Positions 7,234 through 15,539 are shown, numbered from the stretch's first letter. The stretch: DNA of 40,381 nt from Pseudomonadota bacterium (GCA_018240745.1 JAFEFF010000065.1:1-40381); one strand, 5' to 3'. Numbers and translations: made by a program. The notes: generated by a model from the sequence alone, not told the origin.

Positions 7234-7482
7234 ATGTTGCGGCGCTTCACCGACCACCCCTCGTCGGTCAACGAGACCTACTTCCAGCACATGGCCATGG
7301 CGTTCGGCTTCGGCGGACGGATGCTGCTCGGCGGCCTGGCCTGCCTGGTGCACGGCCTGTGCCCGTGGCTGTGCACGACGCGCGGCAGTGATACCGTTCG
7401 TGGCCTGCATCACCGCATGGTCAGCCATCGCGTGGTGCAGCCGGCGCCGGCGTCCTCGAGGGCAGTTGCTGCGGGAGACTGA
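7234..7482 (+). CDS. DUF6356-like small membrane-associated protein
   Basis: An 82-residue protein starting MLRRFTDHPSSVNETYFQHM, then AFGFGGRMLLGGLACLVHGL, then CTTRGSDTVRGLHHRMVSHR. This matches my recollection of the short DUF6356 family, in which a TDHP-x-SV-x-E-x-Y motif is followed by one hydrophobic segment that resembles a membrane helix (about residues 24-46) and a conserved HxRM tail. The function is not known. It sits between the divergent Lrp gene and the HPF-like gene. No strong ribosome site is visible. Confidence 0.72.
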   Translation: MLRRFTDHPSSVNETYFQHMAMAFGFGGRMLLGGLACLVHGLCPWLCTTRGSDTVRGLHHRMVSHRVVQPAPASSRAVAAGD

Positions 7483-7550
7483 CAAAGCGTTCCCGGCAAC
7501 TCGCGCCACGGGCCCTGCGTTCTGAACTAGATGGCGGAATGGAGAGCGGG

Positions 7551-7934
7551 ATGTTGCAAACCCCAGTCAAGATCGGCTTCCAGGGCAGCGAGCCGAGCGA
7601 AGCGCTCACCCAGATGATCAACCAGGAAGTGGAGCAGCTCGAGCGCGTCTACGGCCGCCTCACCTCCTGCCAGGTCACGGTGCGCGTGCCGGACAACCAT
7701 CACCGCACCGGCTTCTATAGCGTGCATCTGCGGCTGGCGATGCCGGGCAACTACGACGTCGTGGTCGACCAGCAGTCGGACGGGGACAATCGCCTGACCA
7801 TCCCGCAATTCGCCGTCAACGACGCCTTCCGGCGCGCCAAGCGGCAGATCCAGGATCGCGCCCGGAAGATGCGCGGCGAGACCAAGACCCTGCACAAGCG
7901 GGTCGAGCGAACGCTCGACGAGCCCGAGGTCTAG
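7551..7934 (+). CDS. HPF/RaiA-like ribosome-associated protein
   Basis: With the ATG at 7551, which has GGAG six bases upstream, the protein has 127 residues. An in-frame ATG at 7539 would add four. The sequence resembles the N-terminal domain of hibernation-promoting factor: VKIGFQGSEPSEALTQMI, EQLERVYGRLTSCQVTVRVP, YSVHLRLAMPGNYDVVV, then AFRRAKRQIQDRARKMRG. Proteins of this fold bind the 30S decoding region and inhibit translation. The C-terminal dimerisation domain of long HPF is absent. Its stop shares CTAG with the convergent gene. Confidence 0.82.
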   Translation: MLQTPVKIGFQGSEPSEALTQMINQEVEQLERVYGRLTSCQVTVRVPDNHHRTGFYSVHLRLAMPGNYDVVVDQQSDGDNRLTIPQFAVNDAFRRAKRQIQDRARKMRGETKTLHKRVERTLDEPEV

Positions 7935-8482
7935 GACTCGATCGCGGCCTCTGGCAGGGCGTCGGCGAGCGCCTTGCGCAACGCGGTCGGCGAGGAGGCG
8001 GTCAGGTCTTTCGCGATCTCGTGCGACACCGCTTTCCTGACGCGCGGCGACAAGAGCGTGCGCAGCTCGCCGAGGCTGCGCCTGGGCGCCACCAGGACGA
8101 TGCGGTCGAACTGCTTCGACGAGCACGCTTCGTCCAGCCGCTCGGCCAGCTCGGCGGTGAAATTGTGCTTCTCCATCTTGTGCGGATCGTGCGGCGATTC
8201 GAACCCGCCGCGGCGGCCGTCGCGCGCCGTGCTGAAGCCGCGGCCCGGCTTGTCGGTCACCAGGTCGCGATCGGGGCGGCGTGCCTTGGGCGCCAGCATG
8301 TCGGCGTCTTCAGCCGGCACCAGCTTCCGGTGATCATCGCTCTCCTTCAGGAAGCGTGCCCTGGCACCATCGGCCACCACGATCAGGGTGCGCCGGGCAC
8401 GCGGCGTCATCCTGGGCGCCTGCGGGATCTTCGCCTTGCGGCGCGGCTTCATGACGGCCTTGGTCATGAGGGATTTGGCCAT
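7931..8482 (-). CDS. Host attachment family protein (baeRF-related)
   Basis: The ATG at 8482, with GGAG upstream, gives 183 residues. A basic N-terminal tail (residues 1-30) is followed by TLIVVADGARARFLKE, then PGRGFSTARDGRRGGFESPHDP, then DRIVLVAPRRSLGELRTLL and SHEIAKDLT. These are the signatures of the 'protein required for attachment to host cells' family, related to the baeRF release-factor-like fold. The name comes from an Agrobacterium phenotype and the biochemical role is not settled. It is the last gene of a minus-strand run with the DsbA-like, M20 and alpha/beta hydrolase genes. Confidence 0.87.
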   Translation of the reverse strand: MAKSLMTKAVMKPRRKAKIPQAPRMTPRARRTLIVVADGARARFLKESDDHRKLVPAEDADMLAPKARRPDRDLVTDKPGRGFSTARDGRRGGFESPHDPHKMEKHNFTAELAERLDEACSSKQFDRIVLVAPRRSLGELRTLLSPRVRKAVSHEIAKDLTASSPTALRKALADALPEAAIES

Positions 8483-8502
8483 GTCGCGCTCCTTCCGGAT
8501 GG

Positions 8503-9102
8503 TCAGCGGCGCGGCACCCCCTTCTCGTCGAGGCGCTCGCGCAACAGGCCGATGCGATCGCCGCCCCAGAACAGCTCGTTTTCGAAGACGAACGTCGGCA
8601 CTCCGAAAACGCCCGAGGCTTCCGCCTCGTTGCGCAGCCGGTCGTGCTCTGCCCCGCCCTCGCCGATCAGGAAGTCCGGGAACCCGGCCGGCGCGCCGGC
8701 CTCGATCAGCAGCGCCTCGACGGCCGCGACGTCCTCGGGATCGAACTCGCGCCGCCAGAAGCGGCCGAAAGCGGCATCGTGGTACGCCCGGAAGACGCCG
8801 TGCCGCTGCGCGTAGAGCATTCCGGCATTGGCCGGCCGGGCATAATAGATCTTCACCGGTCCCTTGAGGATCAGGCCCTGCTTGTTGGCGTAGCGCCGGG
8901 CGTCCATGTACGAGTAGCGGACCCGCCGCCAGTGATGCGGATCGCGCGCATCGACACTGCCCATATAGGAGGCGACATCCAGCGTATATGGCCGCCATTG
9001 CAGCGCGATGTCGTAGTCCCGCTCCAGCTCGTAAGCCCACGCCTTCGCGACGAAGGCGTAGGGACTCACATAGTCGCTCCAGAGAAGGACCTCGGCGCTC
9101 AT
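8503..9102 (-). CDS. DsbA-family oxidoreductase / 2-hydroxychromene-2-carboxylate isomerase-like
   Basis: A 199-residue kappa-GST/HCCA-isomerase-type protein with a thioredoxin-like fold. SDYVSPYAF near the N-terminus has Ser13 where HCCA isomerases place their catalytic serine, in place of the CxxC of true DsbA. The C-terminal GVFGVPTFVFENELFWGGDRI is the conserved signature of the family. I chose the ATG at 9102; the longer frame would begin within palindromic repeat A. Known members isomerise naphthalene-pathway intermediates using glutathione, but the actual substrate is unknown. It is 102 bases of repeat DNA downstream of the M20 gene. Confidence 0.88.
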   Translation of the reverse strand: MSAEVLLWSDYVSPYAFVAKAWAYELERDYDIALQWRPYTLDVASYMGSVDARDPHHWRRVRYSYMDARRYANKQGLILKGPVKIYYARPANAGMLYAQRHGVFRAYHDAAFGRFWRREFDPEDVAAVEALLIEAGAPAGFPDFLIGEGGAEHDRLRNEAEASGVFGVPTFVFENELFWGGDRIGLLRERLDEKGVPRR

Positions 9103-9103
9103 G

Positions 9104-9189
9104 CGCTGGGGGCGCGCCACTCCAGTGGCGCGTCTTTGTCGATGCAGCCCCTGATCGCGCCACTGGAGTGGCGCGCCCCCGGCGAAAGA
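9104..9189. repeat. Palindromic intergenic repeat, family A, copy 2
   Basis: Two arms (about 9106-9131 and 9156-9181) carry the core GCGCCACTGGAGTGGCGCG in inverted orientation around a variable centre. The right side ends GGCGAAAGAC, directly before the stop (TAG on the minus strand) of the M20 gene. It fills the whole gap between the M20 stop and the start of the DsbA-like gene. Confidence 0.9.
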
Positions 9190-10371
9190 CTACCGCGCAT
9201 CCTTGGCGAGCTTCGTCTCGACCACCCGTGACCACAGCGTGGCGCCGAGGGTGATGATCTCGTCGTTGAAGTCGTAGCCCGGGTTGTGAACCTCGCAGCC
9301 ACCTTCGCCGCCGCCGTTGCCGATGTTGATGAAGGCGCCCCGCACCTTCTCCAGCATGTAGGAGAAGTCCTCGGAGGCCATCACATAGGGGCCTTCGCGG
9401 TTCATGTTCTCCTTGCCGACGATCGTCTCGGCGACGTCGGCGATGAACTGCACCGAGTCGTAGTCGTTGACCAGCGGCGGGAAGGCGATACGGACATCGG
9501 GCTTCGCGGTACCGCCCAACGTCCTGGCGATGCCGGTCGAGATGGTCTCGATGCGCTCCTTGATCAGCGCCATCGTCTCCTTGCGGAACGCGCGGATGGT
9601 GCCGCGCAGCACCGCCTCGTTGGGGATGACGTTGTAGGCGTCGCCGGCATGCATCTGGGTGACCGAGATCACCCCCGAATCGAGGGGGGCGATGCTGCGC
9701 GACACCACGCTCTGCAGCGCGGAGATGATCTGGGTGGCGATGATCACCGGATCGATGCCGGTCTCGGGCCGAGCGCCGTGCGCGCCCTTGCCGGTGATGT
9801 GGATGTCGAACAGGCCGCCGCCGGCCATCTGCGGGCCCGGGCGGATGGCGAACTTGCCGACATCGAGCTTCGGCCGATTGTGCATGCCGAAGATCTGCTC
9901 GCACGGGAACTTCTCGAACAGCCCGTCCTTGACCATCGCCTCGGCGCCGCCGCGGCCCTCCTCGGCCGGCTGGAAGATGAAGTGCACGGTGCCGTCGAAG
10001 TTGCGCGTGGCCGAGAGGTACTTGGCGGCGCCCAGCAGCATGGTGGTGTGGCCGTCGTGGCCGCAGGCATGCATGCGGCCCTTGTGCGCGCTGCGGTGTT
10101 CGAAGGTATTGTGCTCGTCCATCGGCAGCGCGTCCATGTCGGCGCGCAGACCGATCGCTCTGGGATTGTTGCCGACGCGGATGGTGCCGACCACCCCGGT
10201 CTTGCCGATGCCGGTCGTGACCTCGACGCCCCACTCCTTCAGCTTCTCGGCGACGATCCTGCTGGTGCGTTCCTCCTCGAAGCCCAGCTCGGGATGGGCG
10301 TGGATGTCGCGACGGATCGCGGTCAGCTCGGCCGCGGCCGCGGCGATCTTGGGCTCGATGTTGGCAGCCAT
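9190..10371 (-). CDS. M20 family amidohydrolase (hippurate hydrolase-like)
   Basis: A 393-residue metallo-amidohydrolase of the M20D/AmhX-HipO branch. It shows RDIHAHPELGFEE (residues 21-33), RADMDALPM (76-84), HACGHDGHTTMLLG with the metal ligands C103 and H105 (101-114), and QPAEEG with the catalytic/metal glutamates E137-E138. Enzymes of this type split N-acyl amino acids such as hippurate or N-acyl indole conjugates. I use the ATG at 10371; a TTG at 10374 is also in frame. The ATG lies three bases after the stop of the upstream alpha/beta hydrolase, so the two are one operon and may act in sequence on ester/amide substrates. Confidence 0.94.
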   Translation of the reverse strand: MAANIEPKIAAAAAELTAIRRDIHAHPELGFEEERTSRIVAEKLKEWGVEVTTGIGKTGVVGTIRVGNNPRAIGLRADMDALPMDEHNTFEHRSAHKGRMHACGHDGHTTMLLGAAKYLSATRNFDGTVHFIFQPAEEGRGGAEAMVKDGLFEKFPCEQIFGMHNRPKLDVGKFAIRPGPQMAGGGLFDIHITGKGAHGARPETGIDPVIIATQIISALQSVVSRSIAPLDSGVISVTQMHAGDAYNVIPNEAVLRGTIRAFRKETMALIKERIETISTGIARTLGGTAKPDVRIAFPPLVNDYDSVQFIADVAETIVGKENMNREGPYVMASEDFSYMLEKVRGAFINIGNGGGEGGCEVHNPGYDFNDEIITLGATLWSRVVETKLAKDAR

Positions 10372-10374
10372 CAA

Positions 10375-11169
10375 TCAGGTCTCCAGGAGGAAAGACGTCA
10401 TTACACGACGAAATTCGTCGCCATGCACGTGCGGATAGAAGTGCCCGCCGTCCGGCAGCACGTAGGCCCGCGCATCCGGGATCAACCGTACCAATTCCTC
10501 GGTGAAATACAGAGGCGTCACCATGTCGTCGCGGGCGACGATCGCCAGCGTCCGTGAACGCACCTTCTGCAGGTCGTCGCGCCGGTCGTGCGCCACGATC
10601 GCCGCAATGCGCGACAGCACGATCTCAGGAACCGGGATGGCCTCGTGCGCCTTCGCCTCCATCGCGGCGAGCTCGGCGTCATGGTCGCGGACCCAGAACG
10701 GCGAATTCAGGGCCAGTGCGCTGCCCTTCTGGTAGGCGGCTGGCCCCAGTTCCTTCAGTGCCTGCGCACGCACCTCGAACAGGCGGCGGAAGAAGGCGTC
10801 GGTCTTGGCCCAGGTCGCGCTCAGCACCAGCCGGTCGATCCGCGCCGGATGCTCGATCGCCAATACCTGGCCCATCGCGCCGCCGGTGGAATGGCCGCAC
10901 CAGTGGACCTTCTCGAAGCCCAGCGATTCGATCAGCTGCAGCGCATCGTCGGCCATCTGCGCCACGCTGTAGGCGATGCGCGACAGCGTGCTGCGGCCCG
11001 TCCCGCGATGATCGTGCACGACAATCGTAAAGTCGTTCGCGAGTTTCGCCACATTCTCACCCCACCATCGACCATCGCCGCCCAGCCCGGGTACCAGGAA
11101 GAGCGGGGGACCATTGCCGTGCTTCTCGTAGTAGAGTTCCGCGCCGTCGCGCAGTTTGATGTGTGGCAT
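10375..11169 (-). CDS. Alpha/beta hydrolase (RutD / enol-lactonase-like)
   Basis: A 264-residue alpha/beta-hydrolase-fold protein. The oxyanion region is VPGLGGDGRWW (26-36). HDHRGTGRS (52-60) precedes the nucleophile elbow GHSTGG with S94. The acid is in ARDDMVTP, and the histidine is in DGGHFYPH near the C-terminus. The layout resembles 3-oxoadipate enol-lactonases and RutD. The start at MPHIKLRDG is canonical for this subgroup; the longer frame to 11568 has no further homology. First gene of the run leading to M20, DsbA-like and host-attachment genes. The genome's rutD proper appears broken at 25188, so this copy could in principle cover that role (inference). Confidence 0.92.
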   Translation of the reverse strand: MPHIKLRDGAELYYEKHGNGPPLFLVPGLGGDGRWWGENVAKLANDFTIVVHDHRGTGRSTLSRIAYSVAQMADDALQLIESLGFEKVHWCGHSTGGAMGQVLAIEHPARIDRLVLSATWAKTDAFFRRLFEVRAQALKELGPAAYQKGSALALNSPFWVRDHDAELAAMEAKAHEAIPVPEIVLSRIAAIVAHDRRDDLQKVRSRTLAIVARDDMVTPLYFTEELVRLIPDARAYVLPDGGHFYPHVHGDEFRRVMTSFLLET

Positions 11170-11213
11170 TTGAGACGTTTGCCCCCTCTTTGCGGCTGGA
11201 TAAGCTCCGGCCA

Positions 11214-11606
11214 ATGAAAGTCGAGCCGGGAGCAAACCGCAGGAAGCGCCGATTGTCGATTGCCGCGATCGGGTTGACGGCGCTCGGTGCCTGCACCCAT
11301 GGCGCTCCGGCGGTGAACTGGACGCCGATCGCGCGGCCGTCGCCGGATGATCTCGCGCCGATGGGCATTGCCTACATCTGCGAGGGCCGCAAGGAAGTGG
11401 CTGTGGTCTACGCCAGAAACCGCGCATCGGTGACGTTCGGCAACAAGACCTGGCGCACCGAGTACCAGCCGACCGGCGGCAACGCCTTTCGCTATGCCGA
11501 TGCCAGCGTCGAATGGCTGGGTCGCGACGACCTCGCAGCATTACGCGAGGCGGGAACGGCGCGGCCAATCGCCTTCAACTGCCGGCCCACGCGCCGCACG
11601 ACATAA
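11214..11606 (+). CDS. MliC-like lipoprotein
   Basis: The ATG at 11214 gives 130 residues. A basic start (NRRKRR) and a hydrophobic stretch end at a lipobox, LGAC, with the lipidated Cys at residue 27. It is probably anchored in a membrane and faces the periplasm. The mature part has YICEGRKEVAVVYARNRA, FRYADASVEWLGRDD and a second cysteine near the end (AFNCR). This resembles the MliC/PliC family of C-type lysozyme inhibitors (an early and a late Cys, a beta-barrel). The resemblance is by pattern only. It is divergent from the alpha/beta hydrolase gene. Confidence 0.66.
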   Translation: MKVEPGANRRKRRLSIAAIGLTALGACTHGAPAVNWTPIARPSPDDLAPMGIAYICEGRKEVAVVYARNRASVTFGNKTWRTEYQPTGGNAFRYADASVEWLGRDDLAALREAGTARPIAFNCRPTRRTT

Positions 11607-11831
11607 AGTCGTCTCAAACGATCCGCGAGATCGCCCCCGGCGCCTTCAAGGCGACACTCAGGACATCTCACGCGTTGGAGAGATCGGCCCGCGTCCGCGC
11701 TGCGCCCAATGCGGTGCGTATCGCATGCTCGGGCGCGCATAGTCGTGGCCAGCCAGCGCCTTGGCCGCGAGCTTCTGCCGCGCCACCGCCTCGGCTTGTC
11801 CGGATATACAAGCCCATACAGGAGACCCTCC
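11607..11831. other. Intergenic region without recognised gene
   Basis: These 225 bases between the lipoprotein and DUF983 genes hold short frames on both strands, none with a recognisable motif or ribosome site. A minus-strand frame reads AVARQKLAAKALAGHDYARP, but it is part of an antisense frame through DUF983. I see no tRNA, repeat arm or terminator. Confidence 0.5.
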
Positions 11832-12203
11832 ATGACCCTTGGCCTGGCTTTGAAGCGTGGATTTGGCGGCCGCTGCCCGAACTGCGGCAAAGGCCGTCTG
11901 TTCCGCGCCTTCGTGAAGGTGGCCGATCATTGCGAGGACTGCGGCGAGCCGTTCCGTCATCACCGCGCCGACGACTTCCCGGCCTATCTGGTGATCGTGC
12001 TGGTCGGCCACATCGTCGTGCCGTCGGCGATGTGGGTCGAGATTGCCTACAGCCCGGCCTACTGGATCCATGCCCTGCTGTGGGGACCGCTGATCCTGAC
12101 GCTGGCGCTCGGGCTGCTGCAGCCGGTCAAGGGCGCGATCGTCGCGTTGCAGTGGCAGACCGGCATGCACGGCTTCGCCGCGGCGAAGCTCGCCCGCTCC
12201 TAG
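11832..12203 (+). CDS. DUF983 family membrane protein
   Basis: A 123-residue protein starting MTLGLALKRGFGGRCPNCGK. It has two CxxC pairs, RCPNCGKGRLF and HCEDCGEPF, which form a small zinc-ribbon-like head. RADDFPAYLVIVLVGHIVV follows, then two hydrophobic segments (about residues 50-68 and 80-96) that are probably membrane helices. This is the layout of the DUF983 family, found near cytochrome oxidase assembly genes in some alphaproteobacteria, though no such genes are nearby here. A good ribosome site (AGGAGA) precedes the ATG. Its stop shares CTAG with the convergent asparaginase. Confidence 0.9.
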   Translation: MTLGLALKRGFGGRCPNCGKGRLFRAFVKVADHCEDCGEPFRHHRADDFPAYLVIVLVGHIVVPSAMWVEIAYSPAYWIHALLWGPLILTLALGLLQPVKGAIVALQWQTGMHGFAAAKLARS

Positions 12204-13219
12204 CCGAAGGCGTCGAACAAGTCGGTGATGGCCGGCCGGTCGAGCCCGGCGCGCAGGCAGGTCTCGAGCAGTACCCGGGCCTTCAAGGGATGCAGCCGGC
12301 CACCCCAGATCAGGCCGGCACGCCGCAACTCGATCTCGGCGCTCGGCCCGCCATAGGTGTGACGCAGCATCGGTCCACCGGCGCCGGCGCGCGGTGCGAT
12401 CACGGTCGGCATCGCCCTGGCGAGACGGTGGATGTTCTCGACCGAGCGCTCCGACACATGGCCGCCGCCCATCGCGGCGATCACCGCGCCGCGATAGCCG
12501 GCGCGGTCGGACGCGGCGAGCAACATCGACATCAGCGCCGCATCGTCGTCGAGCGACATCCAGAACAGCGCGACCGGCGCGGCCTTGCCGGAGGCGCCGG
12601 CGATCGTGCGGCGTGCCGCGACGACCGCATCGCGCACCGGCAGCGAGAGCGGCACGACGCGGTCCTCGACCAGCGCCGCCAACGGCCCGGTCTGGGTCGC
12701 GGCGAAGGCGTTGACCCGCGTCGGATGGACCTTGAGGACATCGGCGGCGGCATAGACCTCGTCGAGCATCACCGCGAGCACGCCCAGTGTCCTGGCGCTG
12801 CGGCGCACCCAGGGATCGGAGGCGACCCGCACGGCGGCCAGCAGGTTCCCGGCGCCGTCGGGTGAGGTCAGCGAGGGGTTGCGCATCGCCGCGGTCACGA
12901 TCACCGGTACGTCGACGTCGAGCAGCAGGTCGAGCAGGAAGCTCGTTTCCTCCAGCGTGTCGGTGCCCTGCGTCACGATCACGCCGTCGGCCTCCAGACC
13001 GCGGATCCTGGCCGCCAGTGCGTGGATCTGATCGAACGACAGCGAATGGCTGCCGACGCGCGACACCGTCTCGGCTTCGATCTCGGCGAGGGTCTCGAGC
13101 AACGGGACAGCGGCCACCAGGTCGTCGGCGCCGAGGCCCATCTGCATGGCTCCGGTCGAATCGGGCCGCGTGGCGATCGTTCCGCCCAGGGCGAGGATAT
13201 GGACGCGTGGTTTGGTCAT
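12200..13219 (-). CDS. Asparaginase family protein
   Basis: A 339-residue L-asparaginase/glutaminase-fold amidohydrolase. The first catalytic threonine is T14 in ALGGTIAT, and the second motif is TQGTDTLEE with T86-D87. Downstream motifs include VTAAMRNPS, HPTRVNAF and GGGHVSE. No signal peptide is visible, so it is cytosolic, as in type I enzymes. The start ATG overlaps the TGA of the upstream small exported-protein gene as ATGA, so the two are coupled. With the hydantoinase B gene further upstream it forms an amide-hydrolysis theme. The substrate may not be asparagine. Confidence 0.92.
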   Translation of the reverse strand: MTKPRVHILALGGTIATRPDSTGAMQMGLGADDLVAAVPLLETLAEIEAETVSRVGSHSLSFDQIHALAARIRGLEADGVIVTQGTDTLEETSFLLDLLLDVDVPVIVTAAMRNPSLTSPDGAGNLLAAVRVASDPWVRRSARTLGVLAVMLDEVYAAADVLKVHPTRVNAFAATQTGPLAALVEDRVVPLSLPVRDAVVAARRTIAGASGKAAPVALFWMSLDDDAALMSMLLAASDRAGYRGAVIAAMGGGHVSERSVENIHRLARAMPTVIAPRAGAGGPMLRHTYGGPSAEIELRRAGLIWGGRLHPLKARVLLETCLRAGLDRPAITDLFDAFG

Positions 13220-13731
13220 TTGAACTTCAGGGAATGGAAAAATCGGTCGGCATCGGGCCCGGTCACGTTCGGTCCGAGGAACGCGAGCGAGATGAAGCGC
13301 TGTCCCTTCAGGACCGAAAGCTGTCGCAACTGGCTGCCGTTGGCCAACGCGCCGGTCGATTCCACGGCGGTCGCACCCTCGATCTCGCGCCAGTTGGTCG
13401 TCGACCACTTACCCCCTCCGAGCCCCTGCGCACGGGCATTGAGCGCCGCCTGCAGGACAGTCCTGGGCTGCCGCGCGTCGACGTCCGCCGGATAGAGCGC
13501 GGTCTGCGCCACGTAAGAATTGCCGCCGTAGTCGAGGCTGTACGAGTGCAGCACGAACGGCGTGCCGCGCGCCGAGACGTCGTTGATCAGGCGATGGTCC
13601 GGGACCTCCGGCATCTCGACGGTGAAGGCATTGTCGTTCGCCTGCACCACGTACCATTTCGACGGAATCTGCAGGCGCTTCTGAGCCTGTGCACGACCCG
13701 CCACGACCAGCATTGGCAGGGTAACCAACAA
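13216..13731 (-). CDS. Small exported protein of unknown function; start abuts repeat A
   Basis: The frame has a hydrophobic signal-like stretch, LLVTLPMLVVAGRAQAQ, then a mature part of about 155 residues: QIPSKWYVVQANDNAFTVEM, YSLDYGGNSYVAQTALYPA, GATAVESTGALANGSQLRQL, and FLGPNVTGPDADRFFHSLK at the end. The pattern resembles small secreted alphaproteobacterial proteins with an F-x-x-S-L-x-(F/L) end. I do not recognise a function. No ATG begins the signal peptide. The best start is the TTG at 13731, six bases from palindromic repeat A; an ATG at 13833 would require translating the whole repeat. The repeat may have displaced the native start. Stop and asparaginase start overlap as ATGA. Confidence 0.65.
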   Translation of the reverse strand: MLVTLPMLVVAGRAQAQKRLQIPSKWYVVQANDNAFTVEMPEVPDHRLINDVSARGTPFVLHSYSLDYGGNSYVAQTALYPADVDARQPRTVLQAALNARAQGLGGGKWSTTNWREIEGATAVESTGALANGSQLRQLSVLKGQRFISLAFLGPNVTGPDADRFFHSLKFK

Positions 13732-13737
13732 TCTTCT

Positions 13738-13825
13738 GCCGGGGGCGCGCCACTCCAGTGGCGCCTCCTTGCTCGGACCAAAGGAAGAACGCGCCACTGG
13801 AGTGGCGCGCCCCCGGCGAAAGAAG
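13738..13825. repeat. Palindromic intergenic repeat, family A, copy 3
   Basis: Perfect inverted arms of 27 nt (13738-13764 and 13791-13817) carry GCGCCACTGGAGTGGCGCG. The centre (13765-13790) is unlike that of the other copies. The right side ends GGCGAAAGA, five bases before the hydantoinase B stop. The left side reaches to within a few bases of the start of the small exported-protein gene. Confidence 0.92.
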
Positions 13826-13829
13826 CGGA

Positions 13830-15539
13830 TCAAGGGACGGCCTGCCGCGCGCCGAACTTCTCGCGCGCTTCCGCCTCGGTGTAGTAGCCGCGCGCGACGT
13901 CGCGGGCGATCGCCTCGGGCTTGCGCTTCGCCGGATCGCCGAATCCGCCGCCGCCCGGCGTCTGAACCCGCACCACGTCGCCGACCCCGATCTCGATGTC
14001 CTGGTCCTTGGAGAGGTGCGGCGGCTTGTAAGTCTTGTTGCCCTGCCTGACCTGCACGGTGTTGACGCCTCCCGCGGCGCCACCGAGCACGCCCTGCGGG
14101 CCGGTGCGGCCGTGATCCATCACCATCGACACGCGCGCCTCGCCGCGACGCAGCCTGATGGCGTAGTTGATGCCGAAGCCGCCGCGATATTCGCCGGCGC
14201 CACCGGAGCCCTCGCGCAGGGAAAACTCCTCGAAGAGGATGGGATAGAATTGCTCCAGCACCTCGACCGGAGGCATCTTGGAAATGCCGATGGTCGAGCA
14301 GCCGTTGGAGAGCCCATCGCCGCCCTGGAAGCCGCCGTACCCACCACCGGTGAACAGGTACATGATGTAGTTGCGCTTGCGCTCGGGATCGTAACCGCCG
14401 ACACCGAGATTGCCCGAGGTGCCGGCCGGCGCGGCGAACAGCAGATCGGGGATCGCCCTGGTGAGCGCCGCAAACACCGCCTCGGCGATGCGCTGGCTCA
14501 CCTCGGCAGCACAGCCCGATACCGGGCGCGGATACTTCGCGTACAGGAACGTACCCTCGGGCTCGATCACCTTCAGCGGCTCGAAGGTGCCGGAATTGAT
14601 CGGCACGTCGGGGAAGATGTGCTTGATGGCGAGATAGATCGCCGACTTGGTGGTGGCGATGACGCTGTTCATCGGCCCGCGGCAGGGCGGGCTCGAGCCG
14701 GTCATGTCGAAGGTGAGGTCCTCTCCCTTCTTGATGATCTTCATCCGGATGGTCAGTGGTTCGTCGACCACGCCGTCGCTGTCGACGGTCGAGCTGCCCT
14801 CGTACACCCCGTCGGGAATCGCCGCGATCCTGGCGCGCATCTGCCGCCCGGCGCGATGACGCATCTCGGCGATCGCCTGCTTGACCACGCCGGCGCCGTA
14901 ACGGTCGATCAGCGCGGTCAGCCGCTGCTCGCCGGTGGTGAGCGCGGCGCCCTGGGCCTTGATGTCGCCGATGCGCTGGTCGGCAATGCGCATGTTGCTC
15001 ATCAGGATGGCCAGGATCTCCTGGTCCATCACGCCCTTCTTCCAGAGCTTCACGGGCGGCAGGCGCAGGCCTTCCTGCTCCACTTCCGTCGCGCTGGCGG
15101 AGAAGCCGCCCGGCACCATGCCGCCGATGTCGGGCCAGTGGCCGGTGTTGGCAAGCCAGGCGAACAGCTCGCCCCCGTGGAAAAACGGCTTCACGAAGCG
15201 AACGTCCATCAAATGCGTGCCGCCGAGATAGGGATCGTTGACGATGAACACGTCGCCCGGATCGACCGTGCCGGCGTAGTGGCTCTTCACACGATCGATC
15301 ACCGCGCGAGTCGAGAACTGCATGGTGCCGACGAACACCGGCAGGCCGAGCTCGCCCTGGGCGATCAGCGAGCCGTCGATCGCGTCGTAGATGCCGTCGG
15401 AGCGGTCCATGCCCTCGGAGATCACCGGCGAGAAGGCCGAGCGCACGAAGGCGAGGTCCATCTCGTTGCAGACCTGGATCAGGCCGTTCTGGATGACCGT
15501 GAGGGTGACGGGATCGAGGTTCGACGACATGTCCGACAT
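13830..15539 (-). CDS. Hydantoinase B / oxoprolinase family protein
   Basis: A 569-residue full-length HyuB-type subunit of ATP-dependent hydantoinases, 5-oxoprolinases and acetone/acetophenone-carboxylase-like enzymes. Conserved blocks are LDPVTLTVIQNGLIQVCNEM near the start, VFIVNDPYLGGTHLMDV at about 108-124, LAWLANTGHWPDIGG-like residues around 140, FDMTGSSPP at about 280, and the glycine-rich end VQTPGGGGFGDP. HyuB normally works with a HyuA ATPase subunit, which is not encoded beside it or elsewhere in the window. The substrate is unknown. It lies downstream of an acyl-CoA dehydrogenase, with a palindromic repeat (family B) between them, and upstream of asparaginase. Confidence 0.95.
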   Translation of the reverse strand: MSDMSSNLDPVTLTVIQNGLIQVCNEMDLAFVRSAFSPVISEGMDRSDGIYDAIDGSLIAQGELGLPVFVGTMQFSTRAVIDRVKSHYAGTVDPGDVFIVNDPYLGGTHLMDVRFVKPFFHGGELFAWLANTGHWPDIGGMVPGGFSASATEVEQEGLRLPPVKLWKKGVMDQEILAILMSNMRIADQRIGDIKAQGAALTTGEQRLTALIDRYGAGVVKQAIAEMRHRAGRQMRARIAAIPDGVYEGSSTVDSDGVVDEPLTIRMKIIKKGEDLTFDMTGSSPPCRGPMNSVIATTKSAIYLAIKHIFPDVPINSGTFEPLKVIEPEGTFLYAKYPRPVSGCAAEVSQRIAEAVFAALTRAIPDLLFAAPAGTSGNLGVGGYDPERKRNYIMYLFTGGGYGGFQGGDGLSNGCSTIGISKMPPVEVLEQFYPILFEEFSLREGSGGAGEYRGGFGINYAIRLRRGEARVSMVMDHGRTGPQGVLGGAAGGVNTVQVRQGNKTYKPPHLSKDQDIEIGVGDVVRVQTPGGGGFGDPAKRKPEAIARDVARGYYTEAEAREKFGARQAVP

